This document shows positions 34,001-49,000 of a stretch of DNA of 64,000 bases, one piece after another. The notes under the pieces are model-generated. The model was not told the DNA's origin and did not search any database. It worked only from the letters and a program-made list of their open reading frames with translations. The stretch lies in the NCBI RefSeq assembly GCF_000003815.2, contig NC_049986.1:6854028-6918027 (forward strand). The letters run 5' to 3'. The translations under genes were made by a program, and so were the position numbers. Origin of the DNA: Branchiostoma floridae. Its lineage: Eukaryota; Chordata; Leptocardii; Amphioxiformes; Branchiostomatidae. How positions within the stretch are numbered: the first letter of the stretch is position 1; each line of letters begins with the position of its first letter.

Positions 34001-37000
34001 TGTCAAGGTCCTTTTTCCTTTCAGGACTCCCACGCATGGCGACAGTAAGGCCAGGACAAACACTGCTGAGACTCCCAGCACCATTAACAATATTACACAC
34101 CCACCCACACACAGGAATATACATGAGCATTTAAACTCATTCAAAAGGCGGGAGGTTAGCCTCTTTTGGCAGCGCATACGTCTTTCGAAAATAGTTTAAG
34201 CTTGAAGGTTTTTTGTCAATATGCAATCACTCATGCAGGTTTTTAAAAGGAACTAAAGAAAGTTAAGTACTTTTCAACAGTTCCATAGTGAAGTTAAACT
34301 GATTCAAGAGGTACTGGTTGGAAGTTAACCCCTTTTGGCAGCGCCTACGTCTTTCAAAAATAGTTTAAGCTTACAGGTTTTTTGTCAAGATAGCAAAAAA
34401 TGTGCCATCAATATGCTATCATTCGTGCAAGTCTTTTAGAAGGCACTGAAGAAAGTTAAGTCATTTTCAACAGTTATAAAGGATATGTTGAAGAAAAAAA
34501 CCCCATCATTTCTGTCATCACAATATATAAGATTTGTTTAAAATCCAACTAACATACCACCATGCCAAATTTCTGGTATATGTTATAACATGCTTCACAA
34601 AATCATACATGTACTCAAGTGTCCAGGTCTGACTTCTTTTTAATACTGTAATTCACCTTGTCTTCTCGGTACCAAACTTTCACGGTCTGAGAAAATTTAA
34701 CTTGTTCTCGGAACTAAATGTTCACAGTGAATGAACTATTTGTTATTGTCACCAAGACAACTTATTTGGTAATGATACGTTCATGTTACAGTCGTCACCA
34801 TAAAAACCGTGAACATAAAAGTATATTTGAAAAAATCAGGAATTACAGTATGATATTTTGTATCTGTATCATTCTGTATAACAATAACTGCCCTTCTGCG
34901 TAATGCCAGCTCGAATACAGGTTTGTTTTGAGCATATATTCTGCAAGGTTTATTCAGAGGTTTACTTTGAGCACTGCCAGCCCCTTTCCAAGGCCTCCAT
35001 AATATCAACAAAAATCCATCTCTGCCTATGCTGCCCACGGTCCCTTCTAGAGCAAGGCTTAAGTGGTCCTGATATAAGTGTGCTTGCACTCCTGACCCGA
35101 TCCACTTGGACACAATAACCTAGACCACTAAAACACACTGATGCATGGGGATTCCTTGACGTCATTTGAAAGTTAGGATCGAAACACTTTCGAAAACATT
35201 CCCCCCCCCCTCAAAAAAAAATTCCTTTCACGTCAAGTGTTTCCATTTTACACGATACTACAGAGACGGAATTGGCACTGGAAAAAAAGTGCTTTCAGAT
35301 CCTGGCACTTAGGAATGTCACAAAGGTGACACTTGTGCTAAGGTTGGCCATTATTGAGGTGCAATAAGGTGACCGTTTGAGATAAAGGTACAAATTGAAC
35401 TGGATTGCCGGTCTTAACCTTTTTCCCACCGCCAACACTTTTACTTATGGAGATTTGGTAGCGAAATATACTACTTCAGTGGGGTAAGGGTTAAAAGAGA
35501 AGATTGCCTATGCTACATCAGTATAACCATTGCCGTAACACTTGGGAGTCCTGCAAATTGCCTCTTAGTACATACATGGCTGTAAGGCTCTACCTTATGG
35601 AGTATTGATGGTCAGAAAAGGATTATGGTCGGACCGCAGCCTTGACGGCAAATTCGCGTGTGGGTGGACGGGAGACTTATGCATGTTGTCGTTACGGATC
35701 ACATCAACAAACACGCTCAAAGTCGCCTTTGTCTCTGTCGCTTTCAAAACCCAATCTAATTGCAAATCCTGTCTGTGTGAGAGTTTCTCAGAAGTGGTTT
35801 TTACAAAAAAAGTATCAAAAGGAGCTTTGTCTCAGAAGGTAATGTCAGAGGTCGAGACGGTTTATGTAACGTCCCTCCTACACAAGACATGAAGTCTGAC
35901 AGGATTAGGTGTGGCACGAACAAAGGGAAAAGAAAGCTGACGGTATCAAATTAGGTTAGCTCTTGCCGCAAGATATCACGTTCCTGGAAAGTCAACCCTT
36001 TGGGATCGTCATTTCATGCAGTGAAAAGAGTCTTCTTAAATCATAAGTTTGTTCTTGGTCTTGGCTTAAGGTTCATATTGTAATTTTCTTATAATCTATA
36101 CTTGCGATCCCTTTGATACAACACCTAAGATCTTGAAGCTTTCAAGAATGCCATTTACCTTTGTAAGTTTTACTTCACTTTATTCCAAAGGTTTAGAAAG
36201 GAATTAGGATTTTGATGGAGGACTTTGTAGATGTTTGTCTAGAACTTACCGTCATCTGTGACTTGGCACTTGGTCCCGTCACTCCGTATGCTGGGTAGTC
36301 CTGATCTGCTGCCATCTTCACATTCTGTTGTAATCTGCAACACAACACAGTAGCACATTAACATCATTTGTTCACTGTAACTTTAAATGTGGAAAGAAAC
36401 CTAAAGGGTATAGCGATCCTGGGTTATACCCAAAGAGGGGTGGAAGAAACTTGTAATGTGGAGATTCCAAGCGAGCTCACCGGAGTGAGATTGAGTGAGT
36501 GAATGAGTGTTGTAAAAATCCTGTTTCATAAAATCCTTCATACACTAGTAATGCTTTATAATAAGAATTGGTTTGTTGGTTCAATCTAAGAACACTAAAA
36601 AGTAAAATACATCCCAGTGTCTTGTGCACAGCAAAAGATACTGAATTGCCCACTTTAGAATAATCCATAATTATACAAACATACACACAATTACAAGGGA
36701 ATGCTTATCATACAAGGATTAAAACACAAATACAAAAAAAAAATTCTTATGATACAAAGTAGTGAAAGAAGACTGCAATAGTGGATGCTATCATAGGTAT
36801 TCAAAAATTGAGTGAAATATGGGATAGCTTTTGCCAGTGGAATACAAAGTTGGTGGGCACATTTTAGATTTCTAGCAGGGATTTCCTATTGGTGAATGTA
36901 CCAATTGTACCGTTGTGAATGTGTAGGTGTTCCAACAATGCAAAGACAAGTAGGGAGAAGACAATACACACAATTAAAACTTTCAGCAGTATAACCGTTA

Positions 37001-40000
37001 TTTCAGCACCACGGCCTACGCAGTCTACATTAACATCTCCCCATTGTCAAGCATCTTTTATGTTCCAGCCATACGATTCTTTCCTTAAATTGATTTTAAC
37101 TATGTGGGTGTTTGGTGCAGCTAGGGAGGTAGTCCCAGTTTTCTAATAAACCTTGCTGTAAAATCAAAACCAATGAAATAAAGAGGTCCTCACGGCCTAC
37201 GCAGCTGATGAAAAACAATCTGTTCTTATCATATGGGTTATCTCCAAATTGATTTTGACTGGGTGGGTGTTAAGCTAGGGAGGTATTCCCAGACTTCCCA
37301 TAAACTTTGCTGTCCATTCATAACCAATGAACAGTTATAAAGTTCAACAGACCACACAGCTTATAAAAAGAGTCTACCATTGTTATGAATCTTTTGTGTT
37401 AACCATACAGATATTCTTTCAAATCGATTTTGACTAGGTGGTTGTTTGATACAAATAGAAATATATTCCCAGTTTTGTCATAAGCAGTGTTGTTCACGGG
37501 GTGGGTGTTAAGCTAGGGAGGTATTCACGGATTTCCCATAAACTTTACTGTCCATTCACAGCCAATGAACAGTTATAAAGTTCAACAGACCACACAGCTT
37601 ATGAAAAGAGTCTGCCATTGTTAAGCATCTTGTGCATTCGAACCAAACAGATATTCCTTCAAATTGATTCTGACTAGGTGGGTGTTTGATATGGATAGAA
37701 AGATGTTCCAAGTTTTCTCATGAACATTGTTGTCCATTCACAACCAATGAAGTTCAGAGGTTGCCACGGTCTGTGCAGATTATGAAAAAAAGTCTTCCCA
37801 TTATCAAGCACCTACAGACTGTGTTCCTACAATATGATTACCCAGTAGATGTGGAGGTATTCTCCGATTTATAAACTTTGCTGTCCAATCAAAACCAATG
37901 AAGTACAGAACAACGATTATTTCAGCACTATGGCCTACACAACAACCATAAAAACAGTCTGTCCATTACCAGGTACCTACTGTGTTCCTACATTATGACT
38001 GCCCAGTATGCAGGAGTTTGGTACAGCTAGGGAGGTATTTTCAAACTTTGCTGTCCAATCAAAAGCAATGAAGTACAAAACAGCCATTATTTCATCACCA
38101 AGGCCTATGCAACTCCCATAAAACAGTCTTCCATTGTCCAGCATCTGCCTTGTTCTTATCATACTAGTAATCTTCAAATTGATTTTGACTGGCTAGGAAT
38201 TTCATACAGCTGGTATTCCCAGATTTCTCACCAACCTAACTTTCCATTCACAACCAATGAAGTACAGAACAACCATTATTTCAGAACCACGGCCTACACA
38301 ACTATAAAACAGTCTCCCCATTGTCCAACATCTGCCTTGTTCTTATCATACTGGTAATGTTCAAATTGATTTTGACTGGGTGGGCAGTTCATACAGCTGG
38401 TATTCCCAGATTTCTAACCAACCTCGCTTTCTATTCAAAACCAATGAAGTACAGAACAACCATTATTTCAGAACCACGGCCTACACAACTTGTATAAAAC
38501 AGTTTCCAATTGTCCAGCATCTGTCTTATACTTATCATACTGGTAATCTTCAAATTGATTTTGACTGGGTGAGCATTTCATACAGCTGGAAAAGGTATTC
38601 CCAGATTTCTCATCAACCTAACTTTCCATTCACAACCAATGAAGTACAGAACAACCATTATTTCAGAACCACGGCCTACACAACTTGTATAAAACAGTTT
38701 CCCATTGTCCAGCATCTGTCTTATACTTATCATACTGGTAATCTTCAAATTGATTTTGACTGAGTGGGCATTTCATACAGCCGGAAAAGGTATTCCCAGA
38801 TTTCTCACCAACCTAACTTTCCATTCACAACCAATGAAGTACAAAACTGCCAATATTTCAGAACCACGGCCTACACGACTCCAGGACCTATAAAAACAGT
38901 CTTCCATTGTCCAACTTCTTCCTTCTTCTTATCATACTGTTAATCTTCAAATTGATTTTGACTGGGTGGGCATTTCATACAGCTGGAAAAGGTATTCCCA
39001 GATTTCTCATCAACCTAACTGTCTAGTCACAACCAATCAAATACAGAGGTTACAAGACCAACCGGAAAGTTCTAATTGCTCCCAACTCTCGGCACAAAAT
39101 GTCTGCCTCCCAGAAAAATGGTTGGCGGGAAGATTTCTATTGATTAAACTCCTGGAGATGAATGACCATGGCCAGGTCTTTGTTTGCATCGATTATTCCA
39201 TTCAATTATTACAGGGTCGAATTTTCTCTTTTATTACCACAGGAGCAGTTGTAAAGAATATGATGAATCCATAGAGTTTACCAGTGGAGTTTGTGACTGA
39301 ATGGTTGCTGAGAATACTAGTACTGTAAATGCAGAAATGTTCGTGGTGGATTAATGTATGCGGATTTTGCGGTGACCACTTCACCGCGAGCATAAAACCA
39401 CCGCGAACCTCTTTTCTACCGCAAAATTAAAATCACTGCGAAAAGTCCTTTTTCCCGCTACTGCGAAATTAAATCTCCGCGAAGTTAAATGCATTTACAG
39501 TATCTTATTTGTTTACACTAGTTACTAATGGAGTCAAGCTGACCTAGGAGCTACTTACATAATGTTGGTTTTATGTAAGGCTTGTTCCCATTATTGTTGG
39601 GAAGCAAATATACTCACGGATGTGCTCAAACTAACCTCATCTGTGGTTTCTTGGAAAAGAAAAGTTAAGTAAATACCTGTAAAATACAGACTATTTAGAC
39701 TACTGTAAATGCATTTAAATTTTGTGGAGATTTAAGTTCGTGGTAGCGGGAAAAATGACTTTTGCCGTGGTTTTACGTTCCCGGTAGGACCATGCACTGT
39801 AGTCTCTTACTGCCATGGAAAAATGTTCGTGGTGGTTTTAAGTTCATGGTGAAGCGGCCACTGCAAAAAACGCGAACCCTAAACCACCGCGAAAGTTTCA
39901 GCATTTACAGTATTCCCTGGCGTAATGGTATATCTGAAAAGGTTACAGTGAACCAACAACAAAGGCGGCATTCTTAGATATTCTCCACTAAGATTATCAG

Positions 40001-43000
40001 GCATTGAACAGTAGGCAGTAAAGCCTCAAGAAGATTCTGAGTCTTTTTTCCGATGCCATGAATGATGCAATCCCATCTTTTTGTACAATGCTAGCCTGGC
40101 TATGGTATCCAACCTATCACAGTTGCCCAGTGAGAGGACGAAGAGACTTGGCAGCTTTAATAGGCTTCAGGGTTTTAGCTAGGCATGCGTCATGGCATCA
40201 TCTGGACACGCTTTCCTTAAAAGAAGAAGTTGGACGCACTAGATGCCCTTACACTAGGGAGCAGATCCTCTGGCAAGCATGAAATTCTGATTGACCAGGG
40301 ATGCCACTAGGTCATTTGAGGTGACAGTCTTCTACTGTCAGTAATTTTGGCCCTCAGGATACCTTAGAATGCACCATTATAACTTAGAATTACTAAAAAC
40401 TCTGCACCATGGAAGGTGGATGCCCCAAGACCCCCCTTCAATGGTCACACCTATATCACTTACCGCGACTCACCAAGAAATTTGGACCCCCATGATAAAA
40501 TCCTAGCTAAAACCCTGATAGGTTTGGATACTGCAGTACTATGACAGGCTGGTATAATGCAGCGCTATGACAGCCCACTACACCTGATAGATAGCATCCC
40601 TGCCCGTTAACCAAGGCTGTATCTGATGCCTAACTCATCCATCTCCCCTGCATGTGTGCTTATTGCCTCCCTGGGGAGATCAGAGCAAGACTTGTACGAC
40701 CTTCAATGGTTTATGATTTCCTACGGGAGGATAGAAGAGCACAGGAGCTGAGATGGAAGACTTGTATTCTTCAGATCAGGGTCCGTTCTTCCGTCCTTTG
40801 ACGGAAATTTGATGCTTTGGACAGACAAAAGTTTTGATCATTCCGTCATCTGTGGCGGCCAAAAAACGGCTTGTAGTTGTAGGGATATTGATTGAACCAA
40901 GCTGAGTCTACCAGCAAAATTTGCCCCACAAAATAAAGGAAATAGCATTTCAGAGAGTCTAGATTTAAAAGTTTTCTTGGGGGAGCATGCCCCTGCCACC
41001 CTTTGGTCTGTCGCGTCTTCTACAAGATTTTCATTCAAAATCGAGGGGACGGAACACTGCTTCAGATACAGGATACGGCCTTGTGCATATCATCAGGACA
41101 AGGCTGCAACTGTCTGTACAGAATGCCAAGGATGCAAGAAGTCTCAAATGTCAGAGATGGGTTGTGAGTGGGAGTGGGGGGGGGGGGGGGTTGGGGGCAC
41201 AACAACTAGCAGCTGAGAAGAGACAGTGAACAATGATGTATTCACTAGTATACATTTGTAATGCTACAACAATGAGGATGATGATGAAGATGATGATGAT
41301 GACATCAGCTACTGATGGTGTAGGAAACCAAATTGAACCCAAAGCCTGACCAGTTATTGAAAATAATCATCAAAAACGGTCATTTGGATGACCATTGATT
41401 CAAGCTTGTCAATACTTTATATTAACCTTTTTCTAAAGTCTCAGCTTTTAATGCTGTATTTTCTCCCAAAATCTGTTAAGCTTTGCATACGAATGGTATT
41501 AGAATAACACTGATCATTTTTTGTGCATAATATATGATCTTCAATATCATGTATAGAATAAAAAGACTGGATGTGATAAATATTGGTATCAACTTTAACC
41601 CCCAAAAGACATGCACTTCTTTACTTACGAAAATTGTCACGCTCAGATCTATCTATTCAGTCATATCAAAGTTATCACAACAATGTTCTAATAATATTCC
41701 TTTTGAAGCAACTTGCCCTTGGGTGAGGCCTAAAGGGTGTGCGTGTAATATTTTCCCATGGGTATAATTCCTTGTTTGCTGCACTGTGCAGATATGTTGT
41801 AATTAGTATTCAGTGTTGCAGACAAATTACTTTTTTCATGTACAAAATCTCTGTCAAAAGACTCAAATCTGTGATGATCATAATCTCTCTCCTTCCATCC
41901 TTGCCCCCCTCCCCATACTGTACGATCCTGTACTGCCCTATGTAAAAGACCTAATTTCACGCTTCCCTGGTACTAAGTAATAGATCTCTTCACGTGGCAT
42001 CACCATAGTGCAATGTGCATGGTTGATAACAGAGTGGATATATCACATCAAAAGGATGCACTGAAAAAGGGGAAAGGTTTTTGTTTCGAGACTCTTCCGA
42101 TGCCTTATATCATATAATGTTTACACTCACAGCCTGGCAATATAGAAATCAGGGACCTCATTCTATGCTTCTGTTTTCAACTGTCAATGCCTATTCATTA
42201 GAGGCTTTCAATTTTGATATTTATTGATGAATGAATTCAATAACTGTTATGAATTATTTACTGGGCTGTGACCTGCCATGACAACTGTCGTGTCAGACTT
42301 TGGTAGATTAATTATTCACATGTGTGAATAATCAATAATTAATGATAATAATCAACACCTGTACTTTGAAAAAAAAATCTCACTCTTATTTAACCATGAA
42401 CAATGATTTTCTTTCCTATCCAAACAGGAAATTCATATCTCTCTCATTAAAATGAATATCACAACTGATATCACAATGACCTAGAAAAAGGGACCCAAAA
42501 GTGTGAACACACACACACATTTAAAGAACCACAAATAATCTAGTAAAACCTTCACCTTCTTTGGAGGGTTAAATAACATGAACTTCAAGCTGGTGTAATG
42601 GTATATTTCAAAAGGTTACTGTGAACCGACAAGAAAGGCAACATTCTCAGACATTCTTCATCCAGTAGGAATTATCAGACACAGAACAGTAAGTGGTAAA
42701 GCTGACGACCTTAGTCTGAGGTGAAGTTTGATGCTAGCAGGGCAGTACCATCCATCAACTTGGTATCCCTAGATACCCCGTTTGTAAAAACAACGGAATC
42801 CGATATAGTTATATATCTAGGGATACGAAGTCAATGGATGGTACTTTCAAACTGCAAGAATTTCAAAATATTTCAAAGTATAGCACAGTCCTTCGACTTG
42901 CTATTCCAAGATACCCTGTATTTAAAAACAACTGAGACTACCCCATGGAGAAAGGTGAACTAAGCGTTACATGTAAGTCCCAAACCGGAATCATACTGAT

Positions 43001-46000
43001 GCAAAAAGTAATACATGAACCTTACAAGCTGCTGCTCAAATATCCTTCAACTCTTTTTTGCTTTTACAAGTAAGTTTGGTTACGGAAAATGAATTAGTCT
43101 ACACCTACATCAGTGACATACAAAATGTAGATGGCTGATGGAGTTTGGCTCCACAGTGTCTAACACTGTAATCCTCCCACTACCAACTGAATCATTCAAC
43201 ACTGGGGAAGAGATTCTCATTCAGGTGGCAGGTAGATATACGTGGTTCAAAATGCCATCCACTTCTACTCTATATATCAGCTGTTGATGTCTAAAACAAT
43301 CAAGACTAACGTTACATTTCCTTGAATGTCATATGAATGACACAGAACTGTTTTCTATTTCTGTCTGTACTGTAGCTACTGTAGTGGTAAAAGATTCTTT
43401 TTAAGAATAAATATACTTAGTCAGATATACGTCACTAGATAATGCAATCTGGTACGACCACTGAAAGAAATTGTGCACAGGATGCTAAGAATTGTGTTAT
43501 GGTGGTCTCTCATGAATGCTGAGTTTCAAGTCAATCTAAAGTAACACAAATCAAAGTTCTGTCTCTCTTTAAAGCAAATATCTTGATATTTTTAGACAGA
43601 ATAACACACCCCGGTCGGGATCTGCAATGGTAGAATTTCTGATTTTTTGGCAAAGACTAATAGAGGTGGTGGTTCCCCTGATGTATATGTTGTATTTGGT
43701 TTCTGGTACTGTACAGCTATGTGGCTCAAGGGCTACAGAAACAGAGATGGGTGCTGTCCTATACACCATATGGTGTGAGAGGGATTTCAACTTTTAACTT
43801 TCATTAAAAGGAGAATATGTCAGCAACACAAGTAAGTGACATGTCTTAAGTAGAAAGGGAAGATTTTCTTTTCATCCTCAATAAACTGGGAATTTTCCTT
43901 TCATTACCTTAGATCCTGGACACAGCACTTAAGAGACCAAAAGACGGCCAGCTGCAGTCAAAGATTACCGAGCACTTTCGTGAGCTGACGTCAAGGAGGA
44001 ATGGCTGAGCAGACTTGTAACGTCCCAGTAAAATAGATTTAAGACAATCCCACCTCTTGGAAGAAAGAACTATGATTTCATCCAGATGGCCTTAGTCAAG
44101 TGTATTGAATTGTATATGTCAGTTGGACGGTATACCATCATCTAAACTTACATTACAGAACTTTGGTCAAATTTGTCTATTGCTACAGATAAATGTCTTG
44201 GGAGATTGAGAGAAGGAATACATGTACGTGTTGCGGTAATTCTCAAAAAGTAAGTCCATGAAAACTTAACAGTTGTAGCTACGAATTTTGAGAACCGACG
44301 GAAAAAACGACGTTTTACAACGAGCTCTTGCAAAATATCAGTTCGTTGCCGTATTGTTCTATGACATATGCTGTAATCCAACAGTTGTCTTTTCAATATG
44401 GAGTGGGTGTGGATCATATCATACATGTACGTGTTGCGGTAATTCTCAAAAAGTAAGTCCATGAAAACTTAACAGTTGTAGCTACGAATTTTGAGAACCG
44501 ACGGAAAAAACGACGTTTTACAACGAGCTCTTGCAAAATATCAGTTCGTTGCCGTATTGTTCTATGACATATGCTGTAATCCAACAGTTGTCTTTTCAAT
44601 ATGGAGTGGGTGTGGATCATATCCTGGTGTATCGCTCATAGACCGAGACCATCTTCATCATTTTTGCATTCCTCCCACTTGTCTTCATGAAAACTCGTCC
44701 CACAGCAACAGTGATTATGTGTAAGACTCTGTAACATGTGAAGTGACCTCATGAAAATCTAGCTTTTCCTTAATGAAGGCTGAAGAGTGTGACGCACATT
44801 GCAATGCTCTTGCTGCACCCCTTGCATTTCTAATAGGCGAGCGCGAGGCTCCCGAAAGTCTGGAGCGGCACGGTTCATATCTTTCCACTTCACTTCTGGG
44901 GCGCCAGGATGTACGTATATCAACCATTAGGCTCGCCATTTCCACTGAATAGACATGAAGGCTAGACGAGATACAACTAGAGGTGTAAAATAAGATGTAA
45001 ACGTCTAAAATTCACACACAGAAGTTGTTGAATGTCCAGATCTCAGAGTCTGGTCACATGAAGAAAGTTTCCTCAAACATTGACATGTAACAATCACACT
45101 ATATGAATCTTTACAACAGAATTAAAGACCAAATTTACCAAAAATATTGACCCAAAAGTTGCATCAACATCCCGATGCTTCGTCCATGATCAAAACTGTT
45201 CTGTCCATGTGTACTAGATAATGTGGTGTGATCTTCAGCCCCCAAACCAGAACGTTAACAAAGAATGCAAACATGCCTGCATGGAGGCAGTCTCAGTCTA
45301 CTGTGATAAGACTCAAGAACTTGGGTGCGCAGCAAACAGTTTCCAGGACTAAAAGAATATGCTAATCCTGATGCATTATCTCTGTAACCTGCCACGAAAC
45401 CTGACCTTTTCCTAGGGATATAGAATGTCAGCGAGAATGATCATGCATGAAAAGACACTGAATGAATAATCAACCCACAATTCAGCCAGTACTGACTGGC
45501 ATGCACCACTACATTTTTCTCCAGCTCTATGTGCGACTGTTATGGGAAGCAGACAAAAACTAATGAACACTCTTATTCTCATGGAGCGACATGTGCATAT
45601 TCCCACAATTCCATCATTAGCGCATGGGAATCGTGATAATGCAAAGAGGTTACCGGACTTAAGATCAAGTAAAAATCAAAGCTAGGAGCTCGAGATATCC
45701 TTAACAGAGTACAAAATCCCCAGATGAAGCAAGTATATATTCAACATAACATGATGGGATAGACAATTTTCGGTCCATGGACTTAATACCACACTACTTT
45801 CAGGAAGCAGGTGTCAGTTGTAAATAATGCTGAAGTGCAAAATGAAGCGTGAATGCCGTTCGATATTTCTCCACTTTAAGTGGAACTCGAAAGTTTTAAG
45901 CGCGGCAAAAACATTCGTTATGACACAAAGAGTGGCAGAAATATCTGGAACAGAGTTTCTAGAATGCACTACAAATTTCTAAGAACATACTAAGAATAGT

Positions 46001-49000
46001 CATTCCGGATGATTCCGCTTCTCCTTTGAAGGGGCCTTGACAGACGTCACACTGCAATGTCTGCCTCACGACAGACTATAGACTTACAAAGGGAAAGCTG
46101 AGGGTATGCTAAATGTACTTCCAATTCCTACTGTGAAGTTACATGGACCTCATCATTAGCACACGCTGATGGAATACTAACTGTATTCTATTAACAGTAG
46201 TGCAAAAATGGACGGGACAACTGAGTGTACAAGATTTGCAGCATTTTGTGCTCGTCTATTGCCTATATGATAAAAGCAAATACACAATGTATGTCAATCA
46301 CTGAGCCATAAGGCAAAGCTGCCACATGCTGTGCCTAGTTCTTGTGACAAACAACATTTACTGATACTCTGTTTATCATCAGAATTACGTCATTCCTATC
46401 TCCATAGCAACTAAAAGGTGTTGCTAGGCGGTTTACCAAAAGATAATTCTCTCAGCTATTTGGATATAATGTTACAAGTACTATAAACAACATTGACAAC
46501 ATTCAATACTGCTGATAACAAACCACACCATGATACAGCATGTCCCTATCTCCTAATACTATCTAGTGATGCTGCTATTAGCACAAGTGGATGCAAACAT
46601 TTGTCAAATCTAACATTAAAACCTATAGCTTGTGACTGAAGCAATAAGGTTTTGGTCTAATCTTAAGTTTTAGAGTGGCGTCAAAACTTAGGACAAGAGC
46701 CAGACAAAAAAGGATCGATGTAATTAAACTCAAGAGACAAGATCAAGACTGAAGACGTCATGAGTAAATTATCATCCATCAAGCTAATCTTTGAATATTT
46801 CATTCTTCTTCATTAAAGATACTCGAAGGACCAAATTTAAGATGGACAAAGTGATGAATTACTCATACCTCATGAAAGGCACAAACTGAAAGTAGCTGTA
46901 CTCTTCAAAATACCTCAGAGAATTCCTTTAAAAAGTTGATGAATGAAAATGAACACACTTGGGATATAGAATGACATTCAGAAAATATTTGGAGGTTAGC
47001 ATTCTGATAGAATAATAGCATTTTTGCCACACAATCAAGTCTTGAAATCTGTCAATTTTGAAGATTTAGGAGTATCAAAATAGAAATTATATATGGTTAA
47101 AGAAAGAGAGTTCAGAGCATATTTGGCGGTAGGTAATTTTCTAATAGAATAACAGCATTTTTGCCACACTATCAAATCTGGAAAACTGTCAATTTTGAAG
47201 ATTTAGGAGTATTGAAATGGCAGTAATACATCATGTTTAAAGACAAGAAATTACTTCAAGGTACCATGCGTTCATCATTGTTTCCAATGGGACGTTAATA
47301 GGAAGTTACAGAATTACATTTTAAATTCAATCATTACAAAATTTCCTTCATAGCAGGATACCAGTATTACAATATTGATATTTCTGATTTCCTTGCTGGA
47401 CTAGTTGGCCTTGAAGATAATTGAAAAGCAGCTTTACATGCAATTGTCCCCAAGGACATTTGCGGAATGACACAGAGGCCCTTTGGCCCTTAAAGTCTCA
47501 TGTCAGCGATTTGGAAAGACAAAATTTACTATATAAGCTTGTCTTGCAACTCACTCTTGGAAAATGCAAAGTATAGTGTAATATTTGAGCAATCTTTAAA
47601 ATGAGTTGGCAATATATTAAATTCATATTTCGTTTCAAGCATATTGATATTTTCCTGAAGTACTGAATGTACGGTAAGTCGTTAAGTGCTGCACTGTTTG
47701 CATTAACAACATCTGGGTAAATGCCGTATTTGCTCAGCTAAATATGTACATGTTTACTTGATGCGGGGTCAATATCCTATTCAGAGCATTCACTGCACTG
47801 AGTCATTGTTTGTATTAATTTAGTGGGTCTATAAAAGGGATTTTGTTTGATTATTTTCCTGACTAATTGAATATCCTTCCAGAGTGACTCATAATTTGAC
47901 AATCATCATTTCATTTCTGTCATATGAATTAGTAAATCAGAGTATGTTACTTAAACTTAAGCAACCCTTTGGTCATTTTTCTATGAAGAAACATTACGTA
48001 ACATCGACACACAAGAAAATTATCAGGGCAAACCTAGTTTGCTATATTGTTTTTCTATTTTTTGAAATTTTGGTACAAATAGACTAAGTACTAAATGAGA
48101 AATTTAAGACAGATACTGTTAGGAAGAGGACATGAAATTCATACACATGTAATTAGATGTAGATGTCTGATTCTGAGTTGTACATGTGTACATGTGTACA
48201 GGGTTGAACAAGTTTTCTAAAATCCACTTGTCGGGCAAGCACATAAAAAATGTACTTGCCCGAACCAATTTTTCACTTGCCCAAAATTCAAATGTCACTG
48301 TTACTAGTATATGCATTTTCACTTCCAGCATTGGAATTCTCTGTAGACAATTGCTTGATGTCATGACTGTAAAAAGTAACAAGTATATCAAAATTGCACT
48401 AAAATCAATGGAAAAATCTTACTTGCCCAATCGGACAAGTGGGGTAGGACATGCACTTGCCCGAACAGCACTTTCACTTGCCCTGGACAATAGGGCTAGT
48501 GGACTTGTTTATCCCTGGTGTAGATCTCTTATGTATTCTGTGTGTTGTTTTCATTAATTTATTAATTCGACATCACAATGTTGAAATAACCTGGGCAATG
48601 GGCAAATAACCTAACCTAACCTAATTTTCCTAGACATCATAAGATGTAAAACGTTATCTAGGACAATTATGTCTATAAATTTGTTGGTAAAAACACAAAG
48701 TCTGACCATTTTACTTTAAACAACATTGTACATACTGGAAAGACAATGTACATCTACAACATAGTACATGTACCAGTGTTTTACAGACGACCAGAAAACC
48801 ATTCACGTACTGGGTCCAGTAGGATCAATATGAGCGAAAACGGATACAAAATGGCTTTTTATGAAGCAATATCTGCTTGAAACGCCTGGCTGGCTATTGA
48901 ATACATCTCGCCGTGAATGCAAAACGTCTGTTTTTGTCTAGATTCTGAAGATAATGTCAGTACGGGTTGTTTATACATCAATTTTCTGACAAAAGCCTTG

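Noticed and set aside
33660-34199. 179-codon frame across the N gap
   Set aside because: 100 N are read as unknown residues and artificially join two short frames; the left part is foldback arm.
38380-38763. 127-codon plus-strand frame with repeated peptides
   Set aside because: It spans two 195 bp tandem units in the NPDC1 intron; the frame stays open because the unit length is a multiple of three. Antisense to the gene and without splice sites.
44715-44945. 76-codon minus-strand frame in a CpG-rich patch, possible first exon
   Set aside because: No donor in frame at a sensible place and no recognisable product; the CpG content alone is not enough.
48186-48557. 123-codon plus-strand frame
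   Set aside because: Coincides with hAT-like MITE M and its CTTGCCC repeats.
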